Shown here: positions 20,656 through 30,090 of the stretch, piece by piece
Layout: each line of letters begins with the position of its first letter
Numbering within the stretch: the first letter of the stretch is position 1
DNA from: Mergibacter septicus
Lineage (GTDB): Bacteria; Pseudomonadota; Gammaproteobacteria; Enterobacterales; Pasteurellaceae
Assembly: GCF_003265225.1 (NCBI RefSeq)
Contig: NZ_CP022013.1
Span: 1,397,001-1,461,000 of the forward strand
Length of the DNA: 64,000 bases
Direction: 5' to 3'
Program-made: the position numbers and the translations under genes
Notes under the pieces: model-generated
What the model saw: only the letters and a program-made list of their open reading frames with translations
The model's database searches: none
What the model was told of the DNA's origin: nothing

Positions 20656-21271
20656 ATTCTCGCTCTATTAATAATTCCCTTCTTGCCTGCTGTATAATTT
20701 GCCAAGCCCCCTGAATTGCCAAATACGCCATTAAAAAAGCAACCAGTAAATCAGGAATATAGGATTGAGTGAAATAAACTGCCACTGCAGCTAAAATAAC
20801 TAAAATATTCCCAATAGCATCGTTACGTGTACAAATCCATACTCCCTGCATATTACTATCACCCTTACTATAAGCGTATAAAATCCAAGCTGAAATTAAA
20901 TTAGCCACTAAAGCCAATCCGCCAACCACACTCATTTGATGGTAATTTGGTATTTCTCCCAAGAAAAGATGATAAAGTGTACTACACAACACCCAGCTCC
21001 CAAAAATTGCCATAGAACCACCTTTTAATAAAGATGCTTTTGCTCGGATCTTTAATGCTTTTGATAATACAAATAGGCTAATTGCATAATTAGCACTATC
21101 TCCAAAAAAATCTAAAGAATCAGCCAATAACGATATAGAACCAGAAGTTTGACTGGTAATTATCTCTACTATAAACATTACAAGATTAATTAGCATCGCA
21201 ACCCATAATACAGTACGATATTTTGCTTGATTAAAAGATGATGAACATCCACTTGAACAGCAATGAGACAT
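20654..21271 (-). CDS. CDF-family heavy-metal cation exporter
   Basis: Inner-membrane antiporter of the cation diffusion facilitator family, 205 residues with about six membrane segments and no long C-terminal domain. The N-terminus MSHCCSSGC carries three cysteines (4, 5, 9), a possible metal-binding tag. In TM2, ADSLDFFGD supplies D54 and D58 where ZitB-type exporters have H-x3-D. In TM5, CTRND (C147, D151) stands where H-x3-D is usual. A D2/CD metal site suggests a soft metal such as Cd, Pb or Hg rather than only Zn; that is inference. It is divergent from a MerR-type regulator across a shared operator. Confidence 0.83.
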   Translation of the reverse strand: MSHCCSSGCSSSFNQAKYRTVLWVAMLINLVMFIVEIITSQTSGSISLLADSLDFFGDSANYAISLFVLSKALKIRAKASLLKGGSMAIFGSWVLCSTLYHLFLGEIPNYHQMSVVGGLALVANLISAWILYAYSKGDSNMQGVWICTRNDAIGNILVILAAVAVYFTQSYIPDLLVAFLMAYLAIQGAWQIIQQARRELLIERE

Positions 21272-21310
21272 AATAGCTCCTTCTTTGTTTTCCGCAAAAA
21301 TTTGAGTTAG

Positions 21311-21341
21311 ACTATAAACTCCGTAGTGACTACAAGGTCAA
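21311..21341 (-). promoter_or_regulatory. MerR-type promoter/operator for the CDF exporter
   Basis: On the minus strand TTGACC (21336-21341) and TATAGT (21311-21316) are separated by 19 bases, the long spacer of MerR-activated promoters. The spacer holds a dyad at 21318-21338 (plus-strand arms ACTCCGTAGT and ACTACAAGGT). Its form resembles operators of CadR/PbrR-type regulators. The divergent regulator gene starts 11 bases beyond the dyad, so it probably also controls itself. Confidence 0.75.
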
Positions 21342-21348
21342 GCATCAA

Positions 21349-21756
21349 ATGACAGATTTTTTAAAAATCAACCAACTGAGCCAACAAAGTGGAATCAACC
21401 TAGAAACAATTCGTTATTACGAAAAAATTGGCTTATTACCACCACCCATGCGAGCAAATAATGGCTATCGACTGTATAGTCAACAAAGCTTAGACTTACT
21501 TCATTTTATTAAGAAATGCCGTACTCTAGGTTTTAGTTTGAAGGAGATAAAACAACTTAACCAACTTAGAACCAATCTTACAGCTGACTGTGAGAATGCC
21601 GATAAACTCATTCAAACCCACCTAAAACAAGTGCAAATTAAACTTCAGCAATTAAAAGAGATTGAAAATTTCTTACAAAGTATCGCTCAATGTAACCAAC
21701 ATCGTATCGAAGATTGCAAAGTAATAAGTGGTATAGAACAAAAAGAATTTATCTAA
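21349..21756 (+). CDS. MerR-family heavy-metal-responsive regulator (CadR/PbrR/ZntR-like)
   Basis: Transcription activator that untwists a long-spacer promoter when metal binds. The 135-residue product has the MerR winged helix: INQLSQQSGINLETIRYYEK (7-26) and the wing NNGYRLYS (37-44). A dimerisation helix with C81 (TADCENADKLIQTHL) follows. The C-terminal metal-binding loop has C115-x2-H118-x4-C123, close to the ZntR C-x3-H-x4-C arrangement. It faces the CDF exporter across a 77-base gap with a fitting operator. The exact metal is not decided by sequence. Confidence 0.88.
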   Translation: MTDFLKINQLSQQSGINLETIRYYEKIGLLPPPMRANNGYRLYSQQSLDLLHFIKKCRTLGFSLKEIKQLNQLRTNLTADCENADKLIQTHLKQVQIKLQQLKEIENFLQSIAQCNQHRIEDCKVISGIEQKEFI

Positions 21757-21822
21757 TTAAACTAACTCATACCTTGAATCAGAATAAAAGGGAAATAATT
21801 AATAAATGAAAAGGAATTTTAA

Positions 21823-21899
21823 TGGCACGCCCTACTGGATTCGAACCAGTGACCTACGGCTTAGAAGGCCGTTGCTCTATCCAGCTGAGCTAAGGGCGC
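21823..21899 (-). tRNA. tRNA-Arg (anticodon TCT)
   Basis: A 77-base cloverleaf reads 5' GCGCCCTTAGCTCAGC ... 3' with the T-arm GGTTCGAATCC and an encoded CCA end. The anticodon stem ACGGC/GCCGT encloses CTTCTAA, giving TCT, which reads AGA/AGG arginine codons. The acceptor stem is closed by a G-U pair at 1-72. Confidence 0.95.
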
Positions 21900-21925
21900 A
21901 GGTGAGGTAAAGATAGATAAAAAAA

Positions 21926-22002
21926 TGGTCGGCGAGATAGGATTTGAACCTACGACCCACTGGTCCCAAACCAGTTGCGCTACCAAGCTGCGCTACTCGC
22001 CG
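21926..22002 (-). tRNA. tRNA-Pro (anticodon TGG)
   Basis: A 77-base cloverleaf begins 5' CGGCGAGTAGCGCAGC and ends with an encoded CCA. The anticodon stem ACTGG/CCAGT encloses TTTGGGA, giving TGG. The T-arm is GGTTCAAATCC. It lies 26 bases upstream of tRNA-Arg, so the two are probably one transcript. Confidence 0.95.
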
Positions 22003-22015
22003 ACAACGGATCTGA

Positions 22016-22043
22016 ATTATAGTAGGAAGAAGATAGAGATCAA
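22016..22043 (-). promoter_or_regulatory. Promoter of the tRNA-Pro/tRNA-Arg unit
   Basis: On the minus strand TTGATC (22038-22043), a 16-base spacer and TATAAT (22016-22021) lie just ahead of the tRNA-Pro 5' end. Confidence 0.65.
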
Positions 22044-22192
22044 CCTTTTTTTTTAAAATTTGTTTTAATTGCCTAAAATTATTCCACTTTTTCTCAATTA
22101 AATTCGGATTTAGCTAGTAAACCCTTATCAAATCCTGCTTTTTTTGCGACAATAATCAATATCATTTTAGCCTTTATGGGATAACAAAATCT

Positions 22193-23053
22193 ATGTCAGC
22201 ACAGGTTATATCAGGCACAGCACTTGCTAAAACAATTAAAGCAGAATTAGCCGAAGAAATACAAACTCTCACTGCCACAGGAAAACGCCCACCAGCATTA
22301 GCAGTGATCTTAGTTGGAACAGATCCCGCCTCACAAATTTATGTTGAAAACAAACGTAAAAGTTGTCTTGAAATCGGCATCAAGTCAACGGCATACAATC
22401 TCCCTACCAGCACTTCAGAAAACGAATTGTTGGATCTTATTCAACGACTAAACCAAAATCCTCAGATAGATGGCATTTTAGTGCAACTTCCACTGCCTGA
22501 ACATATAGATAGTAGCAAAGTGATTGAAAACATTGCTCCCGATAAAGATGTTGATGGTTTTCATCCCTATAATGTCGGCAGACTCTGTCAACGTATTCCA
22601 ACCTTACGAGCTTGCACCCCATACGGCATAATAAAATTGCTAGAAAACACCACCATTCCATTACAAGGTAAACACGCCGTTATTGTTGGTGCTTCAAACA
22701 TTGTCGGACGCCCAATGGCACTAGAATTACTCCTAGCAGGTTGCACTGTTACCGTTACACACCGTTTTACAACCAACTTAGCTGAACAAATCAAACAAGC
22801 TGATCTAGTCGTTGCTGCAGTCGGCAAACCACATTTAATTAAAGGCGAATGGATCAAAGAGGGAGCAATCGTTATTGATGTCGGTATTAACCGAGTTAAC
22901 GGTAAACTCATCGGTGATGTCGAATTTGAACAAGCCCAACAAAAAGCAAGCTATATCACGCCTGTTCCCGGTGGTGTTGGTCCAATGACTGTCGCAATGC
23001 TAATGGCAAATACGGTGCAGGTGTATAAACAACATAAAGATACGTCTAAATAA
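22193..23053 (+). CDS. folD: Methylenetetrahydrofolate dehydrogenase / methenyltetrahydrofolate cyclohydrolase
   Basis: Bifunctional one-carbon enzyme. The 286-residue product has [20 protein letters not shown] with the catalytic Tyr/Lys region (about 43-62), [14 protein letters not shown] and [16 protein letters not shown]. It also has the NADP-binding [20 protein letters not shown] and the C-terminal [15 protein letters not shown]. Length fits E. coli FolD (288). It is monocistronic, with a terminator shared with glmS. Confidence 0.98.
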   Translation: MSAQVISGTALAKTIKAELAEEIQTLTATGKRPPALAVILVGTDPASQIYVENKRKSCLEIGIKSTAYNLPTSTSENELLDLIQRLNQNPQIDGILVQLPLPEHIDSSKVIENIAPDKDVDGFHPYNVGRLCQRIPTLRACTPYGIIKLLENTTIPLQGKHAVIVGASNIVGRPMALELLLAGCTVTVTHRFTTNLAEQIKQADLVVAAVGKPHLIKGEWIKEGAIVIDVGINRVNGKLIGDVEFEQAQQKASYITPVPGGVGPMTVAMLMANTVQVYKQHKDTSK

Positions 23054-23104
23054 CTGTGATACCATCTCATATAGCGAACAAAATAAGTTATTCAAACATT
23101 GAGA

Positions 23105-23134
23105 AAAAATAGCGAGTTTTAACTCGCTATTTTT
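23105..23134. terminator. Bidirectional terminator between folD and glmS
   Basis: AAAAATAGCGAGTT pairs with AACTCGCTATTTTT around a 2-base loop; perfect 14-bp stem between converging genes. Confidence 0.85.
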
Positions 23135-23144
23135 ATATATTACT

Positions 23145-24977
23145 CTATTCAACCGTAACCGCTTTTGCTAAGTTTCTTGGTTGGTCAACATCGGTGCCTT
23201 TGATTAAGGCGACATGGTAAGCAAGAAGTTGTAGAGGCACGGTATAGAAAATCGGGGCAGTGATTTCACTTACTTTTGGTAAAGTGATGATTTTCATTCC
23301 CTCACTAGCAGTAAAGCCAGCTTCTGCATCTGCAAATACATAAAGTTGCCCACCTCTTGCTCTGACTTCTTCAATATTAGATTTCACTTTTTCTAATAAT
23401 TCGTTGTTTGGTGCTACCACTACCACTGGCATATCAGCGTCAATTAAGGCTAATGGACCGTGTTTTAATTCACCAGCAGCATAAGCCTCAGCATGGATAT
23501 AAGAGATTTCTTTTAGTTTTAACGCTGCTTCAACAGCAATCGGATAAAACTCTCCCCGTCCTAAGAATAAAGTATGGTGTTTTTCTGCAAAATCTTCGGC
23601 TAAATGTTCAATGTCTTTCTCAAATGCCAATACTTTTTCTACATCTCTTGCAATACCTTTTAATGCAGCAACAATTTGTTTTTCTTGTTCTGCTTTAACT
23701 TGACCATTTAATTTACCAATAGCAGTAACTAGCATTAGCATTGCGGTTAACTGTGTAGTGAAAGCTTTAGTTGATGCCACACCGATTTCTACCCCAGCTC
23801 GGGTCATAAAGGCTAGATCAGACTCTCGTACTAACGATGAACCAGCAACATTACAAATTGTCATTGCTGCCATATAACCTTTTTCTTTCGCTAAACGTAA
23901 AGCTGCTAGCGTATCTGCAGTTTCACCTGATTGTGAAAGAGTGAGCAATAAGCTATTTGGACGTGTAACAAATTTGCGATAACGAAATTCTGATGCAATT
24001 TCAACATCACAACTTACTCCTGCAATAGCTTCAAACCAGTACCGAGCAACCATTCCAGCATTGTAAGAAGTACCGCAAGCAATAATTTGAATATGTTCCA
24101 CTTTTTCAAGAATGGCTTTTGCTCCATTACCAATACTTTCAACGATAACGTTATCACCTGCTATACGTCCTTCCAGCGTATTTAAAATAGCGGTCGGCTG
24201 TTCAAAAATTTCTTTCTGCATAAAATGACGGAATTTTCCCTTATCCGCTGCATCTTGTTCTAAGTTTGACTCACTAATTTTACGCTCTACCTGCTCACCT
24301 TGTTGATTGTAAATTGTCACGCTACGGCGAGTAATTTCTGCAATATCTCCTTCTTCCAAATAGCTAAAACGACGGGTTACACTTAATAATGCAAGCTGGT
24401 CTGAGGCTAAAAAGTTTTCCCCTACGCCATAGCCAATGACCAATGGACTCCCTGAACGAGCAGCAATTAAGCGATCGGGATCACGGCGATCTAACACCAC
24501 CATTCCATAAGCACCTGTCAGTTGTGCCACCGTTTTTTGAACCGCTTCAAGTAAAGTTTGGCTTTGTTGTAATTCCCAAGCGACTAAATGAGCGATCACT
24601 TCAGTGTCAGTTTGAGAACTAAAGTGGTAACCTCGTTGCTGTAATAGTTCTCTTAACGGTTCGTAATTTTCAATAATACCATTATGAACAACAACAATAT
24701 CTCCTGAACGATGTGGGTGAGCATTAGCTTCACAAGGTTCGCCGTGCGTTGCCCAACGAGTGTGTGCAATCCCAGTACCACCAGTAATTGGGTTATTTTC
24801 AATTTCATCGTCTAATACTTTTACTTTGCCAACACAACGAATACGTTGTAATTCTTTTGCTTGATTAACTACTGCAACACCCGCAGAATCATATCCACGA
24901 TACTCTAAACGGTGTAATCCTTGTACAAGAATTTCAACAACATCACGTTGTGCTACCGCACCAACAATCCCGCACAT
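23145..24977 (-). CDS. glmS: Glutamine-fructose-6-phosphate aminotransferase (isomerizing)
   Basis: Makes glucosamine 6-phosphate for peptidoglycan and LPS. The 610-residue product begins [17 protein letters not shown] with the nucleophile Cys2, then [16 protein letters not shown] of the glutaminase domain (1 to about 240). Two SIS domains follow ([36 protein letters not shown]), and the tail is [13 protein letters not shown]. Length equals E. coli GlmS. No ribozyme-like leader was seen; in relatives glmS is controlled by small RNAs, which cannot be judged here. glmU is not adjacent. Confidence 0.98.
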   Translation of the reverse strand: MCGIVGAVAQRDVVEILVQGLHRLEYRGYDSAGVAVVNQAKELQRIRCVGKVKVLDDEIENNPITGGTGIAHTRWATHGEPCEANAHPHRSGDIVVVHNGIIENYEPLRELLQQRGYHFSSQTDTEVIAHLVAWELQQSQTLLEAVQKTVAQLTGAYGMVVLDRRDPDRLIAARSGSPLVIGYGVGENFLASDQLALLSVTRRFSYLEEGDIAEITRRSVTIYNQQGEQVERKISESNLEQDAADKGKFRHFMQKEIFEQPTAILNTLEGRIAGDNVIVESIGNGAKAILEKVEHIQIIACGTSYNAGMVARYWFEAIAGVSCDVEIASEFRYRKFVTRPNSLLLTLSQSGETADTLAALRLAKEKGYMAAMTICNVAGSSLVRESDLAFMTRAGVEIGVASTKAFTTQLTAMLMLVTAIGKLNGQVKAEQEKQIVAALKGIARDVEKVLAFEKDIEHLAEDFAEKHHTLFLGRGEFYPIAVEAALKLKEISYIHAEAYAAGELKHGPLALIDADMPVVVVAPNNELLEKVKSNIEEVRARGGQLYVFADAEAGFTASEGMKIITLPKVSEITAPIFYTVPLQLLAYHVALIKGTDVDQPRNLAKAVTVE

Positions 24978-25128
24978 AATAGACTCCCATAATTAATAAC
25001 AACTTTTTATCTACAATATTATAAGTTATCTCTACTCCATTTGCAGTAATAAGATGTTGGATTTAATGATAACGTATTGAAATAAAAAGAATAAGACAGA
25101 TTTGATAGATAAAAATTAGAGATAAAAT

Positions 25129-25156
25129 AAAACCCTAACTTCACTGTTAGGGTTTT
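25129..25156 (-). terminator. hupA terminator
   Basis: Stem AAAACCCTAAC / GTTAGGGTTTT with a 6-base loop, 16 bases past the hupA stop on the minus strand. Confidence 0.8.
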
Positions 25157-25172
25157 ACTTATGCAGGCAAAA

Positions 25173-25445
25173 TTATTTTACTGCATCTTTTAATGCTTTC
25201 CCTGAAACAAAAGCGGGCACTTTAGAAGCTGGAATTTGAATAGTTTCTAGTGTTTTTGGATTACGACCTGTACGGGCTTTGCGTTCATTCACTTTAAATG
25301 TACCGAAACCAATTAGCTGTATTGTTTCACCAGCTTTTAAAGTTTCTGTAATTGTTTCCAAAGTTGCTTCTAATGCTGCTTTAGCATCTTTTTTACTTAA
25401 TTCCGCTTTTGCAGCGATTGCATCAATCAACTCAGTCTTGTTCAT
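25173..25445 (-). CDS. hupA: DNA-binding protein HU (alpha type)
   Basis: Nucleoid protein that bends DNA as a dimer. The 90-residue product starts [20 protein letters not shown], with the helical body followed by [18 protein letters not shown], the beta arm that enters the minor groove. [21 protein letters not shown] closes it. The position after yjaG and hemE matches the hemE-yjaG-hupA order, which supports the HupA rather than HupB name. Confidence 0.95.
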   Translation of the reverse strand: MNKTELIDAIAAKAELSKKDAKAALEATLETITETLKAGETIQLIGFGTFKVNERKARTGRNPKTLETIQIPASKVPAFVSGKALKDAVK

Positions 25446-25527
25446 AAATAATTACCTTTCGCATTTATTTAAATTTTGTGTTCAGCTGTTAAATTAGTTC
25501 ATTAACTTAACACCTATTCGCTGTAAC

Positions 25528-25544
25528 CACTGTTTCAAACAGTG
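25528..25544. repeat. Perfect 17-base palindrome upstream of hupA
   Basis: CACTGTTTCAAACAGTG, an 8-bp perfect dyad around one central base, lies between yjaG and hupA about 85 bases upstream of the hupA start. No T-run follows, so it is not a typical terminator. It could be a protein-binding site or an mRNA hairpin. Confidence 0.5.
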
Positions 25545-25611
25545 CTACAAGCTTAATCTAACTTGCTAAATATTCAAAGAATTTTATGAGGAAAATTAGA
25601 AGAAAATCACA

Positions 25612-26202
25612 CTATTTTATGATCTCGATCCCAATATTACTCACTAATTGTTCTCTGATCTCATTTTTAAGTTCTAATAACAAGTTTATATCACGTTTTT
25701 CAGCTTGATTTAACGCTCGATAAATAGCCCATTGAACATCTAGTTCTTGTTGAATGCTTTCATGTTGCTTCAACTCATTGTCTGTCAATTCACATTGATT
25801 TTCAGCCTCTAATAAAGTTGCTACTGTCTTTAGAGATAACCGACTTATTTTAATTGCTTGTTCTAAAGTAGAACCAGCAATAATACTATGTAATAGCTCA
25901 GCTAAACCTTCACACGCATCAACTGCAGGATAAATACCATAAAAATCATAACCATTAATATCGGGAATGACTTCTTCAAATTTTTCTAGCTGGCTTTCAA
26001 AATTAATTTTTATCCCTTTAACCGTTAAATATTCCCAAACTAAATTTAAAATTGAGGAATAACGTTTAGCACTTTGACTTTGTGCAGTAAAATGACAAAA
26101 ATTTTGAAAGTTAGGGTACATTCTTTCACATAAACACAACATAAAAGCGATATGTTGCCAACTTTCAAAATGTTCCAATCTTTTATGAATAGGATTTCGC
26201 AT
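25612..26202 (-). CDS. yjaG: YjaG family protein (DUF416)
   Basis: Conserved protein of unknown function found beside hemE and hupA in gammaproteobacteria. The 196-residue product starts MRNPIHKRLEHFESWQHIAF and has FMLCLCERMYPNFQNFC, LVWEYLTVKGIKINFESQLE and DGYDFYGIYPA-like DINGYDFYGIYPAVDAC, all close to E. coli YjaG, which is also 196 residues. The frame is open 21 codons upstream into hemE, but this start fits the family. It begins 13 bases inside the region just after the hemE stop. No enzyme motif is evident. Confidence 0.92.
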   Translation of the reverse strand: MRNPIHKRLEHFESWQHIAFMLCLCERMYPNFQNFCHFTAQSQSAKRYSSILNLVWEYLTVKGIKINFESQLEKFEEVIPDINGYDFYGIYPAVDACEGLAELLHSIIAGSTLEQAIKISRLSLKTVATLLEAENQCELTDNELKQHESIQQELDVQWAIYRALNQAEKRDINLLLELKNEIREQLVSNIGIEIIK

Positions 26203-26215
26203 ACTACCACTGCTC

Positions 26216-27298
26216 TTATTTTTGTTGTTGATGGTAAGGTTGAGAATAACGGTGAACCGCATCAACTAAAATTTTTGGTGCATCTTCTGGAACATCTTGA
26301 TGAATACCATGTCCTAAATTAAACACTTGTCCGTTGGCACTACCCGTAGTGTGGAAATCATGTAAAATCTGTTGAACTTCTTGTTCAATCCGCTGTGAAG
26401 GTGCATATAACACGCTAGGATCTAAATTTCCTTGTAATGCGACTTTATCTCCAATTCTCACTTTTGCATCGGCAAGATTAACTGTCCAATCTAAACCTAC
26501 TGCATCACACCCCGTATTTGCAATGGCTTCTAGCCATAAACCACCACCTTTGGTAAAGAGTGTAACAGGTACTTTTCGCCCTTCATTCTCTCGAATCAAT
26601 CCTTCAACAATTTTTTGCATATATTGTAAAGAAAACTCAGGATATTCACGATGCGCTAATACGCCACCCCAAGTATCAAAAATCATCACCGCTTGAGCGC
26701 CTGCTTTAATTTGGGCATTAAGGTATAAAATAACACTATCAGCTAACTTATCTAATAATTGGTGTAATACTTGCGGTTCGCTATATAGCATTTTCTTAAT
26801 TTTAGTAAAGGCTTTGCTACTCCCACCTTCCACCATATAAGTTGCCAAAGTCCAAGGACTACCTGAAAAACCAATCAATGGGACAGCACCATTAAGTTCT
26901 CGACGGATTGTGCGTACAGCATTCATTACATACTGCAACTCCCCTTCAGGATCAGGAATTGGCAATTGTTCTACATCACGGTTTGAGCTAATCACTTTCG
27001 CAAATTTTGGCCCTTCACCTGCACCGAAACTTAACCCTAATCCCATAGCATCAGGAACAGTTAAAATATCAGAAAAAAGAATTGCGGCATCAAGTTGATA
27101 ACGACGTAAAGGTTGTAAAGTTACTTCACAAGCGAGATCCGCATTGCGACATAATGACATAAAATCGCCTGCTTGTGCTCGAGTAGCTTTATATTCTGGT
27201 AAATAACGCCCTGCTTGTCGCATTAACCAAATTGGTGTCATCTCAACAGGTTGGCGTAATAATGCCCGTAAATAACGATCATTTTGTAATGGTTTCAT
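26216..27298 (-). CDS. hemE: Uroporphyrinogen decarboxylase
   Basis: Removes four carboxyl groups from uroporphyrinogen III in haem synthesis. The 360-residue product has [19 protein letters not shown] (about 22-40), the signature with the substrate-binding Arg. It also has [15 protein letters not shown] with the catalytic Asp, [17 protein letters not shown] and [11 protein letters not shown] near the C-terminus. Presence of hemE indicates at least the late haem pathway is kept, unlike haem-requiring relatives that lose it. It lies 5 bases after nudC. Confidence 0.98.
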   Translation of the reverse strand: MKPLQNDRYLRALLRQPVEMTPIWLMRQAGRYLPEYKATRAQAGDFMSLCRNADLACEVTLQPLRRYQLDAAILFSDILTVPDAMGLGLSFGAGEGPKFAKVISSNRDVEQLPIPDPEGELQYVMNAVRTIRRELNGAVPLIGFSGSPWTLATYMVEGGSSKAFTKIKKMLYSEPQVLHQLLDKLADSVILYLNAQIKAGAQAVMIFDTWGGVLAHREYPEFSLQYMQKIVEGLIRENEGRKVPVTLFTKGGGLWLEAIANTGCDAVGLDWTVNLADAKVRIGDKVALQGNLDPSVLYAPSQRIEQEVQQILHDFHTTGSANGQVFNLGHGIHQDVPEDAPKILVDAVHRYSQPYHQQQK

Positions 27299-27303
27299 TT
27301 ATC

Positions 27304-28110
27304 TTATTCCTTAATATTTTGACTAGATGCTAAACTTTCAGCACGACAAAGCTCTAAAGTCATTTCAATAAGTTGTCGTGCAATGGTACCTGTTTCAGGG
27401 AGAGGTGGTAAAGGTTGGTTGCAATGAAACCAATCAGCAGTCTGAATTTCATCGACTTGTAGATCAATATCACCAGCAGCATAATCGGCTAAATACCCTA
27501 CCATCAGTGAATTTGGAAATGCCCAAGGTTGGCTTGCAACATAACGAATATTTTTAACTATAATGCCACTTTCTTCAAAAACTTCTCGTCTAACAGCGTG
27601 TTCAAACGTTTCCCCCGTTTCAACGAACCCCGCTAAAGTAGTATATATTCCACCTTTATGCCGTTGATGATTTGCCAGCAAAATATGCGCCCCTTTACGG
27701 ACTGCAACAATAATGCAAGGGCAAATAACAGGGTAATGTCGATATTCACAATTTGGACAATAAACGGCTAATTCATCCTTTGCTACTTCTGTTGGCGTAG
27801 CACAACACCCACAATACCTGTGAGTGTTAAAAAAATGGTTAAGGCTAACCCCTCGTCCAAGTAAATTAAATTCAGTGGCACTAAGAGATAACTGACTGCG
27901 TAACGATTCCCAACGTAAAGTGCTTGGCAGTTGAAAGCTGTTATCGGTTAAAACTAACCACAAGGGTTGTGCTTTAAACTCTCCAATTAAACGGACAGGT
28001 AAATTTAAGCTATTCCATTGTTTCGCAGAACCAAAAGGTAAATTACCCTCTATTAAGGCTAACATATTGTTTTGGCTAAAAAGCCAATAACCTTGCTGTT
28101 CTGCAATCAT
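27304..28110 (-). CDS. nudC: NAD(H) pyrophosphatase NudC
   Basis: Nudix enzyme that cleaves NADH and removes NAD caps from RNA. The 268-residue product has an N-terminal domain and a zinc ribbon CGCCATPTEVAKDELAVYCP with a second C-x2-C. The Nudix box GFVETGETFEHAVRREVFEE (about 181-200) follows, then the NudC-specific SQPWAFPNSLM motif. Length is slightly above the 257 of E. coli NudC. It lies between ygfZ and hemE with gaps of 8 and 5 bases, so it is an operon member. Confidence 0.94.
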   Translation of the reverse strand: MIAEQQGYWLFSQNNMLALIEGNLPFGSAKQWNSLNLPVRLIGEFKAQPLWLVLTDNSFQLPSTLRWESLRSQLSLSATEFNLLGRGVSLNHFFNTHRYCGCCATPTEVAKDELAVYCPNCEYRHYPVICPCIIVAVRKGAHILLANHQRHKGGIYTTLAGFVETGETFEHAVRREVFEESGIIVKNIRYVASQPWAFPNSLMVGYLADYAAGDIDLQVDEIQTADWFHCNQPLPPLPETGTIARQLIEMTLELCRAESLASSQNIKE

Positions 28111-28118
28111 AATACCTG

Positions 28119-29042
28119 CTATTCCGTGATTAAATAAGGTAAAGGAGCGATGATGAATTTTGCTTCTTCTTGTTCAGACAATCGAAAAATAGCTTCAGAT
28201 TCAATATCTTGATTTAAAACGACTTGTAACCAAACTCTCTCTTCAATCTGAATAGAAGAAATAATCACCCCAGTTTTTCGCCAACCTGTTTCAAGCTTAA
28301 GCTCAATACCATCACCAATTTTAGGCAAAGCAAGACCAGTATTTTGTTCACTGACTAATGTAAACATTGCTCGCTTATTTGCGCCACGATATTTGGCTCT
28401 TGCAACCATTTCTTGTCCGATATAACACCCTTTACTAAAAGAGATAGTTGCTTCTAAACATTGTAGATTAATTGCTTGAGGTAAAAATTCCGCTTGGTTA
28501 TCAAGTGTTAATAATGGTTGACCATTTTGCATGGCAAGTAATTGCCATTCAACCTGCTCTCCATTGACATCCACTAGATGATTGCTTACCACTAAAACAT
28601 ACGGATTAGCTTGATCAACCTTAATCGTAACTTGTTCAGAAGATAAACTAATAACTGAATTCACAGAAAAATCAATCTCAGTCGCTATTTCAGTAAAGCG
28701 ATGTAGTGAAAAAGCATACAAATATTTTTGCTCTAATGGTGTAAAAGTCACTTTTGAGAACACTGCATATTTTTTTAGAAAATTAATAGCAGATGGTAAA
28801 AATGAACGCTCAAGAATAAGCCAAAACTGTTCTGGATTAAATTTAACTAGACGAAAAAGGGAATTGACCTTGCCTTTCGGATCACAATGTGCTGCTAAAG
28901 TTGAACACTTATCCGCTAATTTAATAACATCACAGGTTAATTGTCCTTGTAAGAATTTAGTTGCATCACTACCTTCTACTAAGACCACTACATAATCAGG
29001 CAAAGCACAAGCAAGTTGGCTAAACTTTCCACATTCACGCAT
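28119..29042 (-). CDS. ygfZ: Folate-dependent tRNA-modification/Fe-S repair protein YgfZ
   Basis: Tetrahydrofolate-binding protein of the GcvT/COG0354 family that supports Fe-S enzymes such as MiaB. The 307-residue product has VEGSDATKFLQGQLTCDV near the start and the hallmark KGCYIGQEMVARAKYRGANK (about residues 204-223) with the conserved Cys. GGAG precedes the ATG. It starts 3 bases after the yicC stop, suggesting translational coupling. Confidence 0.93.
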   Translation of the reverse strand: MRECGKFSQLACALPDYVVVLVEGSDATKFLQGQLTCDVIKLADKCSTLAAHCDPKGKVNSLFRLVKFNPEQFWLILERSFLPSAINFLKKYAVFSKVTFTPLEQKYLYAFSLHRFTEIATEIDFSVNSVISLSSEQVTIKVDQANPYVLVVSNHLVDVNGEQVEWQLLAMQNGQPLLTLDNQAEFLPQAINLQCLEATISFSKGCYIGQEMVARAKYRGANKRAMFTLVSEQNTGLALPKIGDGIELKLETGWRKTGVIISSIQIEERVWLQVVLNQDIESEAIFRLSEQEEAKFIIAPLPYLITE

Positions 29043-29045
29043 TTT

Positions 29046-29906
29046 TTACTCCAAGTTTTGAATCTGTTCTCTCATTTGTTCAATCAATACTTTCAGTTCT
29101 ATTGCTGAATTTGTTACTTCTGCATTAATTGATTTTGATGCTAAGGTATTTGCTTCCCGATTTAATTCTTGCATCATAAAATCTAAACGACGCCCAACTG
29201 CACCACCTTTATTTAAAATTGACTGCGTTTCTTTAACATGCAGTTGTAAACGATCTAATTCCTCTGCAACATCTGTTTTTTGTGCCAATAACACCATTTC
29301 TTGTTCTAATCGTTGCGGGTCTGGCTGTAATTGAATGTCATTAAAACGTTGTAAGAGACGTTCACGTTGCCAAACTAAAACTTCAGGCATTTTACACCGC
29401 ACTTTTTCTATTTCATTATTAATAGCGATAAGGCGCTGGTGGATTAATTCAGCTAATTTATCCCCTTCTCGTCCTCGCATAGCGACAAACTCATCAACTA
29501 GCTGATCGAAAGAAAGTAATAAATCTTGTTCAATCTGATCAATATCCTGCTCCGTTGCTTCAACAACCCCCGGATAACGTAACAAATCAACTAGATTAAT
29601 TTCTCCTTCGCCTAGTTCACTTTTTAATACTTTTAAAGAACCAGTAACTTGAGTAACCAATTCTCGATTCAAATTTAATTCTGCTCGACTTTGCTGCAAT
29701 TCAATTTTTAAACCACACTCAATTTTACCGCGAGTTACACGTTGGCGTAATTTTTCTCTTAAATTATTTTCTAATCCACGAAATTGTTCTGGTAAACGGA
29801 AAAATGTTTCTAAATAGCGTTGATTTACCGAACGAATTTCCCATACGGCATTGCCCCAATCTTGTTTAAGACTATGACGAGCAAATGCAGTCATACTATA
29901 AATCAT
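29046..29906 (-). CDS. yicC: YicC family endoribonuclease
   Basis: Conserved stress-associated protein; E. coli YicC acts as an endoribonuclease. The 286-residue product begins MIYSMTAFARHSLKQDWG and has WEIRSVNQRYLETFFRLPEQ. The C-terminal half contains HVKETQSILNKGGAVGRRLDF and FMMQELNREANTLASKS-like FMMQELNREANTLASK, all typical. The frame is open 19 codons upstream, but GAGGGGA lies correctly before this ATG. It heads the yicC-ygfZ-nudC-hemE-yjaG run. Confidence 0.93.
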   Translation of the reverse strand: MIYSMTAFARHSLKQDWGNAVWEIRSVNQRYLETFFRLPEQFRGLENNLREKLRQRVTRGKIECGLKIELQQSRAELNLNRELVTQVTGSLKVLKSELGEGEINLVDLLRYPGVVEATEQDIDQIEQDLLLSFDQLVDEFVAMRGREGDKLAELIHQRLIAINNEIEKVRCKMPEVLVWQRERLLQRFNDIQLQPDPQRLEQEMVLLAQKTDVAEELDRLQLHVKETQSILNKGGAVGRRLDFMMQELNREANTLASKSINAEVTNSAIELKVLIEQMREQIQNLE

Positions 29907-30090
29907 TACGATCCCCTCTTTAAACCTGTACAGTGTCATCAATATTTTACTGATTTTACTCAATAAATCCTATTTATTTCATATTCTCTCAAACAATTTT
30001 AAAAAATATTCTCATTATCTGATTAGAAAAGGTTGGCAATTTACAAACAATCACGCAAAATAGAACATTTTAGTACAATAAGGATCATTT

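Noticed and set aside
24978-25128. glmS ribozyme upstream of glmS
   Set aside because: The gap is short and lacks the conserved ribozyme core; the ribozyme is typical of Gram-positive bacteria.
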